A stretch of 64,000 bases of DNA from Salinibacterium sp. SWN248. Its GTDB lineage: Bacteria > Actinomycetota > Actinomycetes > Actinomycetales > Microbacteriaceae. The position numbers and the translations under genes were made by a program. Below are positions 16,856 through 26,489 of the stretch, piece by piece. The DNA lies in contig NZ_JADYWW010000001.1 of the NCBI RefSeq assembly GCF_015864575.1, forward strand, positions 930,001 to 994,000. The letters are read 5' to 3'. Positions within the stretch are counted from its first letter, which is position 1. Each line of letters opens with the position of its first letter. The notes below the pieces were generated by a model. That model was not told the DNA's origin. It searched no databases and saw only the letters and a program-made list of their open reading frames with translations.

Positions 16856-19800
16856 CTAGGCCGCGCCAAAAAACTCGTAGTCCGCAACGAGCTCGGCCAG
16901 CAGTGCGGGTGGCAGCTCCGAGAATTGTGCTGCGCCACCGCTGCCGCGCGGAGTGATCCGGCGAATGGTGAGCGCCCCGAGCTCGATAGGGATGTTCGTT
17001 TCCGGCAAGCTGCTTCCCGAAAACGACAGCACGCCTTCCAACCCGACGGTATCGAACCGCTTCACGTATTCGAAGAAGCTCACGTCGTCGCCCGTCTCCC
17101 CACGGTTCCATTCCCTCGCTTTCGCTCGCGAGCGGAGTCGGAACGATTCACTCTCCGTCCCGTCGAGGTTGTCGCGCCGTGATTCCGTTCCTGTGGTGGC
17201 AATCGGGGTTGCGCCAAATTGGTCAAAGCCGAGCCCCAAGGGGGCTGCACTCGCGCGCCAGGCCTCAATCACGGAGGTGTCGAGCGTTGTCGGGTGCGCA
17301 ACGCTCACGCGGGCATCCGGGGTCACTTCGACAGGCGAGCCATCAACGGTTCGTAGGGTGCCGTCGAGATCAGGGCGAACTGTGATGCCATCGATGTGCC
17401 AGACCAACGCCGCAACGAGAACGCCCATGATCGGATGCTCGAGCAGCCGTTCGCGCCACTCAGCGCCAGTCCACTCCCGTCGTACGCACATCGCGTCGTA
17501 AAGCCGTCGGCGTTGGATTGTGACGACCGCGGTGAGCTCCTTCTTGTTGGTGGCCAAGTGGGTTTTCGCTGCCGCAGCAGATTCGTCAGCCTTGCGCGGG
17601 GCGGGGAGTGCCTTGATCAGTTCGCCCTCAGCAGTTTCGAGACTGAGTTTGAGAGAGGTGCCGAAGCGCGCCACAAACGAGCGCGGCCCATAGTCGAGCG
17701 CGAACGTGCGTGAACTGTCGAGACCGGCGGTCGGGATCATCCGATCGGCAAGTTCGTCTGTCGACCACCCGCGGGCCTCGGCGATCGCATCGACAAGCTC
17801 GCCAGCCCGCTTTTGGATGCCGGCGGTGCGATACCGCCGTGCCGTCGCGACGAGGAGCTGTGTCGGTTCTGGATCGCCCGAGAGCGACAAGACCACGAGG
17901 AGTGCGTCGATCTGCGCCCGCTTCAAATGCTTACGTCTCATGTACTGCCGCACGATTTCGGCAAGCTCGGCGCCTGGAACGTGGCTGCAGAGGGAGAGGA
18001 TGCCACGGTGTGCTGTCGCGGTTGGCACCTTGCCATATTCCCGCAAACGTTCCCGTTCGAAATAGTCCAACTCTCTTGAGTTCGCGAGAGAAAACTCCGG
18101 TGGCAAATCTGCATCCACGATGTCGAAGAACAGCAGAGTTTCGCGCGTAATTTCCGGATCATCTAGAGCGAGTGCCTTCACGATGCCTGAATAGCGGATA
18201 GCAGCTGTGAACGCTTTCTCCATGGAGACGGCGTCGTCTTTCGTCGCGTCGCGTGCGATCCACGTCGTCAGCACGAAGCGGCCGAGTGCACTGGCGCTCG
18301 CCGCAGTGAGCGTACGCAGGTATAGCGGCAGCAGACCCGCACCGGCAGGGTCTTTCAGCGTGAAGCCGAGAACGATCCACCAGCGCAGAACGTCGGAGGG
18401 CACCTCAACGCCGTCCGCGTAGGCGGCCGTCGGCAGGTCGGCGAAGGGAAACCACTCCATCTCCTTGGGCAGGCCCTTAGCGAGTCCCTTGGCTGCCTCG
18501 GACGCAAGAGCAGATGGCTGCAGATAAACCCCGATGTTTCGCCCTAGTCGCTCAAGCGCGGCGATGATCGTTGCGCGAACTGTCGGGACTGTTTCTTGTT
18601 CGAGTTGCTGAGCGAGTGCATCAACCGCCCAGTCGCCGCCGAGCGATCCCACCCAGACCACTGCTGCGGTGCGAATTTCGGTGTTGCCGACGCGGAGAGA
18701 CTCCTCGGCGATGCGCTCCGCCAGGCCGTGCTTCTCCAGCACCCGCTGAGCCGCTGCGCGATTCGACTTTGCAGTGCCGATTGCGAGGTCAGTAACAAGG
18801 GGTAAGTAGCGCGCAGCGAGACGGGGAGATGCTTCCAGAATCGGAAGCACATCGGCGCGCAAATCGTTGCCGGACCAGTGGCCTTCGATCTCACCGAATT
18901 CAAGACCCAGAACCACATCAAATAGGTGGGGGTTCTCCGCCATGAAGCCCACAAGTTGGGCGGGCAACAGCGATGGTCCGCTGAAATAGTCGGTGAGCGC
19001 TGAACCGAAGATATGGATGTTGGCGTTGCTGACCGTCGACCCCGATTGGATGAGCGCGTGTGCGATCGAACGAGCGTCGATCTCCCGATCGCTATCGCTG
19101 GCTCCACGTCCCCAGTAGGAGGTTCCTGATTGCCGTACCCAGTTGACAGGGGCGAAGCCCACGAGGCGATGGCTTACGTGATTCAGCGGGTATAACAGAG
19201 TGCGCTCGAGTGCCTCGCCTCCGTAGGAGAGGTAGTTGACGATTTGGGGTAGCGCTTTCAGCGTCGCGTCTGCCTCAACGACGTGCTGCTCATAGGACTC
19301 AACTAAGTTGCCTGTGGCGTTGCCCGGGTATTTCTTGAGAAAATCCTCTCGTTCTTTCTTTGCCGATTCGACCAGGCGGCTCTGTCGTGCGCGGTAGTCC
19401 GTGACAGTCGTGCGTATCGATTCGACAGCGGCGTCGTCGAGCACATTCTCGGCGAGTGGCACCATCGCGGGTACCGCAATGTGCTCCGGGGCTCCATACA
19501 GCTCGTAAATAGCGAGGCGTTGAATCGCCCGATCGATCTCTACCGTGCCCTTCGTGCCTCGTGCAAGCGCGCGCTCAAGTACACCGATGGCAGCCGGGAT
19601 ATCTGGCACGTTCTCCAGTGCGTAGATGACCCTTTCGCGATGGGCTGCAGACCCCGTTTCGAGAAGAGTTTCGAGAACGGCGAGTTGGCGGGCAGGGGCG
19701 ATTCCGCGTAGAACGGCCAGTGCAGGCATCCGCAATTTCTTATCGCCGTGAATGGCGAGGGCTGCGATGAGCTCCCCATGCATCTCTGCAAGCGGGGGAT

Positions 19801-20422
19801 GGCTCGCGGCGATTCTGACTAACTCGAAGAGCGCTCCGTACGTGAATTTGGGGAGCAAGTCTTCAAGCGCGTCGGCGTTCGTGACGAGAAACTCAGCCAT
19901 GCCGGGAATCGCTCGAAGTCCGGTGGCTCGATAGCGAGCGTAATCGTCTGCAGTGCCGATTAGTTCGGCGATCAACGTTCGGGGGAGATCATTCTCGTTC
20001 ACCTGCTCAAGTCGCATGAGCGCGGCGATTCTTTCAGTCGTTATCGACGTGAACGGAATGTCGGCAAACCTCCGCCGTCCGTTGCGGCTGAAAGCAGACA
20101 AGGCATCCATGACGAGCGCCCACACAGAGTTGGGCATCGCGCCAGGAGTGCTGAGGGGCTCGACTCGTGCCGCCGAGAGAAAACGACCCCACCGCACGAG
20201 AGTCTCATCGTCGGCTCGCTCAATGGACTCCAGCTGAAGGTAGAAGTCCGTGCGGGTAAGGGTGTCGATGCTGCAAAACGCGGCACGGTCGTTCTTGCTG
20301 AGCCGCGACGGATAATCCTGATTGCTGCCGTCGAAGACGTAGTCGAGAATGTCGTGACGCAGCACAACATCCAATTCCGCCAAAGAATCTGCGAGCAGAG
20401 TGCGGGGGTCGCTGGATGTCAT
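16856..20422 (-). CDS. Large DUF4132-domain protein
   Basis: 1188 residues. The C-terminal third carries the DUF4132 signature: STDELADRMIPTAGLD, FALDYGPRSFVARFG, RRRLYDAMCVRREWTGAEW, LLEHPIMGVLVAALVW, and further on VIEAWRASAAPLGLGFDQF. The N-terminal 800 residues are alpha-helical, with short HEAT-like stretches (ALAVLRGIAPARQLAVLETLL; TAAVVWVGSLGGDWAVDALA). The family is often called MolR-like and has no proven biochemical role. The start at 20422 is fixed by GAGGAA a few bases upstream. A GTG four codons earlier contains that ribosome site, so it was rejected. Cytosolic; no signal peptide or membrane segment. Confidence 0.85.
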   Translation of the reverse strand: MTSSDPRTLLADSLAELDVVLRHDILDYVFDGSNQDYPSRLSKNDRAAFCSIDTLTRTDFYLQLESIERADDETLVRWGRFLSAARVEPLSTPGAMPNSVWALVMDALSAFSRNGRRRFADIPFTSITTERIAALMRLEQVNENDLPRTLIAELIGTADDYARYRATGLRAIPGMAEFLVTNADALEDLLPKFTYGALFELVRIAASHPPLAEMHGELIAALAIHGDKKLRMPALAVLRGIAPARQLAVLETLLETGSAAHRERVIYALENVPDIPAAIGVLERALARGTKGTVEIDRAIQRLAIYELYGAPEHIAVPAMVPLAENVLDDAAVESIRTTVTDYRARQSRLVESAKKEREDFLKKYPGNATGNLVESYEQHVVEADATLKALPQIVNYLSYGGEALERTLLYPLNHVSHRLVGFAPVNWVRQSGTSYWGRGASDSDREIDARSIAHALIQSGSTVSNANIHIFGSALTDYFSGPSLLPAQLVGFMAENPHLFDVVLGLEFGEIEGHWSGNDLRADVLPILEASPRLAARYLPLVTDLAIGTAKSNRAAAQRVLEKHGLAERIAEESLRVGNTEIRTAAVVWVGSLGGDWAVDALAQQLEQETVPTVRATIIAALERLGRNIGVYLQPSALASEAAKGLAKGLPKEMEWFPFADLPTAAYADGVEVPSDVLRWWIVLGFTLKDPAGAGLLPLYLRTLTAASASALGRFVLTTWIARDATKDDAVSMEKAFTAAIRYSGIVKALALDDPEITRETLLFFDIVDADLPPEFSLANSRELDYFERERLREYGKVPTATAHRGILSLCSHVPGAELAEIVRQYMRRKHLKRAQIDALLVVLSLSGDPEPTQLLVATARRYRTAGIQKRAGELVDAIAEARGWSTDELADRMIPTAGLDSSRTFALDYGPRSFVARFGTSLKLSLETAEGELIKALPAPRKADESAAAAKTHLATNKKELTAVVTIQRRRLYDAMCVRREWTGAEWRERLLEHPIMGVLVAALVWHIDGITVRPDLDGTLRTVDGSPVEVTPDARVSVAHPTTLDTSVIEAWRASAAPLGLGFDQFGATPIATTGTESRRDNLDGTESESFRLRSRAKAREWNRGETGDDVSFFEYVKRFDTVGLEGVLSFSGSSLPETNIPIELGALTIRRITPRGSGGAAQFSELPPALLAELVADYEFFGAA

Positions 20423-20566
20423 GTGGTTCCTCACCGGGACGCGAACACGGGGTGAGTGAACCTCACAATGAAATGCTACGGGGCTGGATGCTACCGCGCT
20501 GTCCCCACATAGGGGCGCGTTGAGCGCGACGTTAGCAGTGCCTCGGCAGCACTCGCGGTGAGCGTC

Positions 20567-21043
20567 CTAGCCGCGCAGGGGGAACTCGGCGAGTTCCGTC
20601 TCCCACGCCGCGACCGCCTGCTTGAGGTCACTCGGCGCGATCGTGAGGTCCATGAAGAATTCCATCTCGCTCGTCACGCTCGGCGGTTGTGACTCAAGCC
20701 AGAGGAACACGCGGAGCACGACGGCAGAGGGATCCCAACTCACGAGACCAAACCCGAGGTTCGGTTCGACGTGAGAAATGGTGGGCTGCAGCGCGCCCGC
20801 CCCGCTCAGCTCTATTGGCTCAACAAGTCCGCGGGCGGCACGCGTCAGCCACGTGCCTAGGTTGAGCGCTTCCTCGACGAGCAAGCAGGGCTCGAGAAAG
20901 TTCCATTCTTCGGTGCCGCAGCGCGCACGCCCGTCGATCAACAGCCAGTTGGCGTCGTAGGGATCGACCCGTACATCCTCAAACTGGTACGCCATCGGCT
21001 CGATGCTGAGGTAGTTCGTTCCGCCAGCGTCCCATAACTCCAT
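20567..21043 (-). CDS. WapI-like immunity-family protein
   Basis: 158 residues, acidic. The pattern ANWLLIDGRARCGTEEWNF, then EPCLLVEEALNLGTWL, then ISHVEPNLGF, RVFLWLESQPP and a final ELAEFPLRG resembles WapI-type contact-dependent toxin immunity proteins. The assignment is by pattern only. No toxin gene (Rhs or WapA repeats) is adjacent, so it would be an orphan. It is upstream of the DUF4132 gene on the same strand, 144 bp away. No other features are visible. Confidence 0.6.
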   Translation of the reverse strand: MELWDAGGTNYLSIEPMAYQFEDVRVDPYDANWLLIDGRARCGTEEWNFLEPCLLVEEALNLGTWLTRAARGLVEPIELSGAGALQPTISHVEPNLGFGLVSWDPSAVVLRVFLWLESQPPSVTSEMEFFMDLTIAPSDLKQAVAAWETELAEFPLRG

Positions 21044-21139
21044 GGTGAGGAGCCTAATCGCGGCACGCTCCTGAATGCGGAGAACAACCGCACGCCGGAG
21101 AAGAACCGCAATCAGCTACTTCGAAGGCGAAGAAAAATG

Positions 21140-21212
21140 TGGGCCCGCCGGGACTCGAACCCGGGACCCGCGGATTAAAAGTCCGATGCTCTACCAACTG
21201 AGCTACAAGCCC
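21140..21212 (-). tRNA. tRNA-Lys (anticodon TTT)
   Basis: On the minus strand a 73-nt cloverleaf begins GGGCTTGTAGCTCAG, has the anticodon loop around ACTTTTAAT (TTT, lysine), the T-arm GGGTTCGAGTCCC, and closes with CGGGCCCA. The acceptor stem pairs with two G-U wobbles. CCA is not encoded: the genome continues CATTTTTC. A T-run just past the 3' end may serve as a terminator. Confidence 0.97.
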
Positions 21213-21237
21213 TACACGTTAAGCGTACCGTGAACTT

Positions 21238-21867
21238 ATGGCAGATAACTTCCATAAGCCCACTCAATACTCTGGAGATAAGTTTGACACATTCGAAGGC
21301 GGTCAAGATCCAGCCCAAATAATGCGCGCGGCCCATGACACGGCCCATGCACTCATCGATGGTGCTCGCAATTCGGATGACCCTGCCGTAGTCGACCGAA
21401 TCGTCGCGTACACCGACAAGCACGGCATTGATGCGCTCGCCGAGCTCTGGTCGCGATCGAGCGCCAGCAGCCTTCCGGGCGCACTCTGGCGCATCTATCT
21501 GCTGCGTGCTGTCATCCAGCAGGATGCGGTGGGCACGAGCCTTCTCTTCCAGCGGGGTATCGAGACTCTTCCCACTATCGATGCCGCTGTGACCGGTGCC
21601 GTGAATCCGACCGGGCCTCACGAGATCAAGGAGCTTGCGGACCAGATTCTGCGCGGGCTCTTCCACGGCGACTTTGGGGTCGCCCTCGATCGGGCGGCAT
21701 CCTTCAGTCGCATTTTGGCATCAGGCGCGACGAGCGTTGCGGATGATCAGGAGCTCCTCAATCCCGAGCGTGCGAGTGAGCTCACCACTCGAGCCGCTCG
21801 CTACTCGCTCACGGCTCAAGAGTTCACGGCGTGCGCGAAACTGTTCCGCGCAGGTTCGCTCGACTAG
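21238..21867 (+). CDS. Conserved actinobacterial hypothetical protein
   Basis: 209 residues, soluble and mainly helical, with no signal peptide. It begins MADNFHKPTQYSGDKF and has a central GALWRIYLLRAVIQQDAV. I cannot assign a characterised family from sequence alone. It starts with ATG 25 bp from the tRNA-Lys gene and divergently from it. Its stop shares four bases (CTAG) with the convergent potC gene. No catalytic motif is visible. Confidence 0.75.
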   Translation: MADNFHKPTQYSGDKFDTFEGGQDPAQIMRAAHDTAHALIDGARNSDDPAVVDRIVAYTDKHGIDALAELWSRSSASSLPGALWRIYLLRAVIQQDAVGTSLLFQRGIETLPTIDAAVTGAVNPTGPHEIKELADQILRGLFHGDFGVALDRAASFSRILASGATSVADDQELLNPERASELTTRAARYSLTAQEFTACAKLFRAGSLD

Positions 21868-22685
21868 TTCACTCCGGCCTGGTGCAGCTTCTCGAGCCGC
21901 TTCGCTCGGGCCGCGCCCGATACCTGCACGGTGACGACGATGATCAGCGCAAAGATGAACACTGCTGAAGCGAGAACATTCGCCTCAGCAGGGATTCCTC
22001 GCGCCGCCGATACCCAGATGTACTTGGGGAAGGTCGACACAGCGCCGGAGTTGAAGTTCGTGATGATGAAGTCGTCAAAAGACAGAGCGAACGACAGCAG
22101 GGCTGCGGCGAGAATACCCGGGAGCAACAGCGGGAACGTGATGCGCAGGAATACCTGAAGCGCTGAGCCGTAGAGGTCGCGGCCGGCTTCTTCGAGCGCC
22201 GGGTCCAAGCTGGCAACGCGGGCCTTTACCGCGACGACCACGAAGCTGATGCAGAACATCGTGTGGGCCAAAATGATGGTCAGCATGTCCTTCGGAACAC
22301 CGATCGACAGGAACTGGGCAGCAAGCCCGGCACCTAATACAACTTCCGGGGTGGCCATCGGCAAGAACAGGAACAGGCTCAATTGCGAGCGGAACTTGAA
22401 CCGATAGCGCACCATCGCTATTGCGATCATGGTCCCGAGGGTGGTCGCCAGCACCGTTGCTACGACACCGATGAAGATGCTGTTGCCGAAGGCCTCGCAC
22501 ACGGCGCCGTTTTGCACGTTGCAGACGTTGAGCCACTTGTCGAAAGTGAAGCCGCGCCACGTGATGTTTGACTTGAGCGAATCGTTGAAACTGTAGACGA
22601 AGGTGTAGCCGATCGGAATCATAAGGATCAGCAGCGCGAGGGCGCTGTAGGCGGGCAATACCCATTTGCTGATGGAGTGTTTCAC
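21864..22685 (-). CDS. potC: Spermidine/putrescine ABC transporter permease
   Basis: A 273-residue membrane protein with six helices. The EAA loop reads ALEEAGRDLYGSALQVFLRITFP at about residues 162-184. The hydrophobic SFALSFDDFIITNF near residues 200-215 is diagnostic of PotC-type permeases of polyamine importers. It starts with GTG overlapping the potB stop (GTGA). It is the last gene of the potDABC operon (order D-A-B-C on the minus strand). Confidence 0.92.
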   Translation of the reverse strand: MKHSISKWVLPAYSALALLILMIPIGYTFVYSFNDSLKSNITWRGFTFDKWLNVCNVQNGAVCEAFGNSIFIGVVATVLATTLGTMIAIAMVRYRFKFRSQLSLFLFLPMATPEVVLGAGLAAQFLSIGVPKDMLTIILAHTMFCISFVVVAVKARVASLDPALEEAGRDLYGSALQVFLRITFPLLLPGILAAALLSFALSFDDFIITNFNSGAVSTFPKYIWVSAARGIPAEANVLASAVFIFALIIVVTVQVSGAARAKRLEKLHQAGVN

Positions 22686-23599
22686 AGCAGGTCCTCCGTT
22701 CCCGACTTTTTCACGTAGATGCTCACCATCACGAGAATCGCTGACATCAGAATGATGGAGAGAGCTGCTCCCGCCGGAAAGTTTTGCAGCACGAGAAAGT
22801 TCGCCTCGATCACATTGCCCATCATTTGGGTTCCGGTGCCACCGAGAAACTCTCGGCTCGCATTGATGTAGTCACCCGCGGCCGGGATGAACGTGAGCAG
22901 GGTGCCTGCCACGATGCCCGGCATGGACAGCGGGATGGTTACCTTGCGGAAAACGTGGAACGGGCTGGCATAAAGGTCGCTGCCTGCTTCGAGGTAGCGC
23001 ACGTCGAGCCGTTCCAGAGTCGTGTACAACGGCAACGTCATGAACGGGATGAAGTTGTAGGTGAGACCGAAGATCACTGAGAACGCCGTACCGGTGACGT
23101 GAGCATCCGGCGCGAGTAGTGACACCGCTTTGAGCGATGTCACGAGGAACGACTCATCGGCGAAAATTTGCTTCCAGGCGAGAGTGCGCAGCAGAAAGCT
23201 GATGAAAAACGGAGCGACGACCATGACCAGAGCGAGGCTCTGCAACAGCGGCCAGCGTCGAGCCTTGACCCCGATGAAGTAGGCCAAGGGATAGCTAATA
23301 ATCAGGGCGAAGAACGTAGCCGTAATCGCGTAGCCGAAGGAACGAAGAATGTGCGGCCAGTACGCGGTGATGACGTCGGTGTAGTTCTCCCAACGGAACG
23401 CATAACTGAACTCGCCAATATCTCCGAACTCTGCCGGCACCTTGAACGAGGTCAATAGCAGCGACACTAAAGGCGCGAGAAAGAAAAGAACGAGATACAG
23501 GATGCCCGGAAGAAGCAGCAGCAGCGCTACCGGGCTCTTCTTCTTGACGCTGTCAGAAGAAGTCGGAGCAGCTGTCGTAGAGAAGGCCGCGAAAGCCAT
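22682..23599 (-). CDS. potB: Spermidine/putrescine ABC transporter permease
   Basis: 305 residues. After an N-terminal cytoplasmic tail (about 25 residues) there are six membrane helices, with an EAA-type loop YLEAGSDLYASPFHVFRKVTIP at about residues 205-226 and FIPAAGDYINA, typical of PotB. It forms the channel with PotC and is coupled to the ATPase encoded just upstream (stop at 23602, three bases before this start). The order and overlaps indicate one transcript. Confidence 0.92.
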   Translation of the reverse strand: MAFAAFSTTAAPTSSDSVKKKSPVALLLLLPGILYLVLFFLAPLVSLLLTSFKVPAEFGDIGEFSYAFRWENYTDVITAYWPHILRSFGYAITATFFALIISYPLAYFIGVKARRWPLLQSLALVMVVAPFFISFLLRTLAWKQIFADESFLVTSLKAVSLLAPDAHVTGTAFSVIFGLTYNFIPFMTLPLYTTLERLDVRYLEAGSDLYASPFHVFRKVTIPLSMPGIVAGTLLTFIPAAGDYINASREFLGGTGTQMMGNVIEANFLVLQNFPAGAALSIILMSAILVMVSIYVKKSGTEDLL

Positions 23600-23601
23600 C
23601 G

Positions 23602-24783
23602 CTACGCACCCTCGAGGTGGCGCTGCGCGGCAATCGAGCGAGTGTCGAAGTCAGCCTCGAACCGCGGAGCATCCGCAGGATCGTCGTCAAGGCCAAAACC
23701 GTGGCCAACGCCCCAGCTGACCCACACTCCATCTCCGAACTTGACGTCAGAGCCGAAGGTCATGTTTTGCGCGAACACGATGAGCGTGCCTGCGCCGGGG
23801 ACCTCAACCAAATACTGAGTGCTCACACCGCTGAACGAGACATCCGTGACGCGACCGGGGCCCATCACGTTGACATCAGCGTCATGGATGGGCTTTGCGG
23901 AGTGCAAGGTCAACTTCTCGGGGCGCACGCCGATCGTGATTTCACCGGTCGTGCGATGCGCTCGGGTGGCGGGCACGACAATTTTGTGACCCGCGACATC
24001 CACTGCCACACCCGCGCTTGTCGTGCTCACAACGGGGCCGGTGAACAGATTGGACTGCCCTAGGAAGTTCGCCACAAACGCTGTCCTGGGCAATTCATAG
24101 AGCTCTTGAGGGGCGCCCATCTGCTCTATGCGGCCCTTGTTCATCACGGCGATCGTGTCGGCCATAGTCATGGCCTCTTCTTGATCGTGGGTCACGTGCA
24201 GGAAGGTAAGGCCGACATCCTCTTGGATGGTTTTGAGCTCAAGCTGCATTTGGCGACGCAACTTGAGGTCGAGCGCACCCAGCGGTTCATCGAGCAGAAG
24301 CAGTGCCGGCCGATTGACGATGGCACGTGCCAGCGCAACACGCTGCTGCTGCCCTCCGGAGAGTTGCTGAGGTCGCCGACTAGCGAGGTGATCGAGTTCC
24401 ACCAGTCGCAGCACTTCGTGCGCTTTGCCCAGAGGGTCGGTCATCTTGCGGCGGCGCAACCCAAAAGCGACATTCTCGAGCACGGTCATGTGCGGGAATA
24501 GCGCGTAGCTCTGAAACACCGTGTTGACGGGTCGCTGGAACGACTTCTGGTTGGTCACATCGGTGCCACCGACCAAGATCCGTCCGGCGGTGGGAGCCTC
24601 GAGGCCAGCGACGAGTCGCAGCGTCGTTGTCTTGCCGCAGCCAGACGGTCCGAGCAGTGCAAAGAATGACCCTGCGGGGATGGTGAGATTGAGTTCTTCA
24701 ATCGCGGTGAAGCCGGGGAAACGTTTATGGATTCCCACCAACTCAAGGTCGGCGCCACTCTCCGCAAAGGTGTCTGTCGTCAT
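23602..24783 (-). CDS. potA: Spermidine/putrescine ABC transporter ATP-binding protein
   Basis: 393 residues. Walker A GPSGCGKTTTLRL lies at about 48-60, the Q-loop follows, the signature [15 protein letters not shown] is at about 141-155, Walker B ALLLLDEPLGALDL is at about 161-174, and a His-loop HVTHDQEEA comes later. The C-terminal third is a TOBE-type regulatory domain (EITIGVRPEKLTLH). It energises polyamine uptake. The start ATG shares one base with the potD stop (TAATG), so the binding protein and ATPase are coupled. Confidence 0.95.
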   Translation of the reverse strand: MTTDTFAESGADLELVGIHKRFPGFTAIEELNLTIPAGSFFALLGPSGCGKTTTLRLVAGLEAPTAGRILVGGTDVTNQKSFQRPVNTVFQSYALFPHMTVLENVAFGLRRRKMTDPLGKAHEVLRLVELDHLASRRPQQLSGGQQQRVALARAIVNRPALLLLDEPLGALDLKLRRQMQLELKTIQEDVGLTFLHVTHDQEEAMTMADTIAVMNKGRIEQMGAPQELYELPRTAFVANFLGQSNLFTGPVVSTTSAGVAVDVAGHKIVVPATRAHRTTGEITIGVRPEKLTLHSAKPIHDADVNVMGPGRVTDVSFSGVSTQYLVEVPGAGTLIVFAQNMTFGSDVKFGDGVWVSWGVGHGFGLDDDPADAPRFEADFDTRSIAAQRHLEGA

Positions 24784-25994
24784 TAAGCTGCCCCGAGCAC
24801 GACGCTCTGGAAAGCGGTGTTGTACTTCTGCTCTTCAGAACTGTCGAGCTCACGGAACACGAACGCTTTCGACAGCATCTCGTCGTCGGGGAAAATCAGC
24901 TTGTTCTCGGCGAGTTCAGGATCGATAGCCATCATCGCTTCTTTCGCGCCGACCACGGGCGTGATGTAGTTCACGTAGGCGGCAACCTCGGCGGCGACCT
25001 CGGGGTCGTAGTAGTAGTTGATCATTTCTTCCACGTTCGACTTCGCGCCACTGCCAATCGGCACCATGAAGTTGTCGTTCCACAGGGTTCCGCCAGCATC
25101 GGGAACGATGAACTCCCACTTGTTTCCGTTTTCGGCATTCAGCTGCACGATGTCGCCCGACCACACAATTGCAGCCACGGTATCGCCGTTGACGAGGTCC
25201 TCTTTGTACGAGTTGCCCTTGATGTTTCGAATCTGGCCATCGGCGACTTGCTTCGAGAACTCGTCGATCGCTGCGTTGAACTCGTCGTCGCCCCAGTCTC
25301 CAGCGATATCGACGCCCTGGGCGAGCATGATCAGGCCCATGGTGTCGCGCATCTCCGAGAGCACTCCGACGCGGCCCTTGAGGTCGGCCTTCCAGAGGTC
25401 CTGAACGGATTCGATTCCGCCGGGCAGTAGTTCCTTGTTCCAGCAAATGCCTGCGAAGCCGCCCTGCCACGGGATGCTCAATTCGCGACCCGGATCAAAG
25501 TCGACATTTTGCAGCGACGGCAACAGGTTGTCGACGTTCGGCATCTTGCTGCGGTCAAGCTTCTGCGCGTAGCCAAAGCGAATGAGGCGAGTGGCCATCC
25601 AGTCCGTGAGGCAAACGACGTCAGCGCCAATATCTCTGCCGAGCGAGAGCTGGTCTTTGACCTTGGCGTAGTAGGTGTTGTTGTCGTCAACAGCTTCGGT
25701 GTATTCGACCGTGATGCCGGTCTGAGCTTCGAAGGCGTCGATGGTGGGGTAGTTGCCTGCGTCATCGACGTCGACATACAGCGCCCAGTTGTCCCAACGG
25801 ACGAGCTTGTCGGTGGCGCTGGTGTCTGGGGCTGCGGTCAATTCAGCAGGGCCGGTCGAGCAGGCAGAGAGTGCAAGCCCGGTCGCGCCAGCAGCGGCGC
25901 CAGTCAGCAACGCACGTCGATTCATGGTGGCGCTCTGGGCCTTGCGGACCAGCTCACGGATGATCGGATCAGCAGGTAAAGGCTTGGACTTCAT
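24783..25994 (-). CDS. potD: Spermidine/putrescine ABC transporter substrate-binding lipoprotein
   Basis: 403 residues. An N-terminal stretch with NRRALLTG (about 25-32) and then a lipobox ALSAC (Cys45) suggests a lipoprotein, perhaps Tat-exported. The mature protein is of the PotD family (LVRWDNWALYVD, TGITVEYTEAVDDNN, NYYYDPEVAAEVAAYVNYITPV). ATG 25994 is preceded by GGAGAACTTG. An upstream in-frame start at 26066 would add 24 unlikely residues. It is the first gene of the operon and would bind putrescine or spermidine at the membrane surface. Confidence 0.93.
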   Translation of the reverse strand: MKSKPLPADPIIRELVRKAQSATMNRRALLTGAAAGATGLALSACSTGPAELTAAPDTSATDKLVRWDNWALYVDVDDAGNYPTIDAFEAQTGITVEYTEAVDDNNTYYAKVKDQLSLGRDIGADVVCLTDWMATRLIRFGYAQKLDRSKMPNVDNLLPSLQNVDFDPGRELSIPWQGGFAGICWNKELLPGGIESVQDLWKADLKGRVGVLSEMRDTMGLIMLAQGVDIAGDWGDDEFNAAIDEFSKQVADGQIRNIKGNSYKEDLVNGDTVAAIVWSGDIVQLNAENGNKWEFIVPDAGGTLWNDNFMVPIGSGAKSNVEEMINYYYDPEVAAEVAAYVNYITPVVGAKEAMMAIDPELAENKLIFPDDEMLSKAFVFRELDSSEEQKYNTAFQSVVLGAA

Positions 25995-26489
25995 GACAAG
26001 TTCTCCTAGCATTCGTGACGTGCACCGGACGCCCCGCTGCGCTGTAGGGCTGACTGATATTTGCACATATGCGCAGGAAAATCATTAAAAAGTGTCGAAA
26101 ACATCGGCATTGCAATATATTTGTCACGAAATCCGCACAAACCGGAAACAAAGGGCGTCTGCTCACGGGTGCGCATTCGGAGCGTGCGCACAGGAAGCCC
26201 TTTGCTACACTTTTCTTCGCCGGGCCACAGTAACCCCGGGCTCCAAAATTAGCCGCTTAGAGCGGCCCTGCGTCGTGAGGCGTTCTCTGTGGCTCGGCTT
26301 TTCTTCTGTCCGGGCACAACGCTACGAACAACACCACGGTTTCTGAATGCCGACCAATCCCTTTGCGCAAGGGCACCGAATCACCCACCAGTGAAAGCAA
26401 CCGACGAAAACCATTGCCGGTCCGCATCCACTCACTGATGATTCGCTGCTGAACCTGAAAACTGCGATGAAGGAGCACAGGAACCTGTC
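25995..26489. other. Long divergent intergenic region between potD and sigK
   Basis: About 495 bp with no supported coding sequence. It holds the potD leader and near-palindrome (26059-26075), an A/T-richer patch (about 26050-26130) that may contain the potD promoter, and the sigK leader ending in AAGGAGCACAGG. Small frames here have no family-like sequence. I see no RNA gene. Confidence 0.5.
26059..26075. promoter_or_regulatory. Near-palindrome upstream of potD
   Basis: TTTGCACATATGCGCA contains the near-perfect palindrome TGC(A/G)CATATG(C)GCA, 68-84 bp upstream of the potD start. The 13-base core ATTTGCACATATG (26059-26071) recurs as its reverse complement upstream of srlA at 49079-49091. 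It is a candidate operator; the cognate regulator is unknown. Confidence 0.4.

Noticed and set aside
12149-21043. Prophage
   Set aside because: T5orf172 is phage-linked, but no integrase, capsid, terminase or attachment-site repeat is visible.
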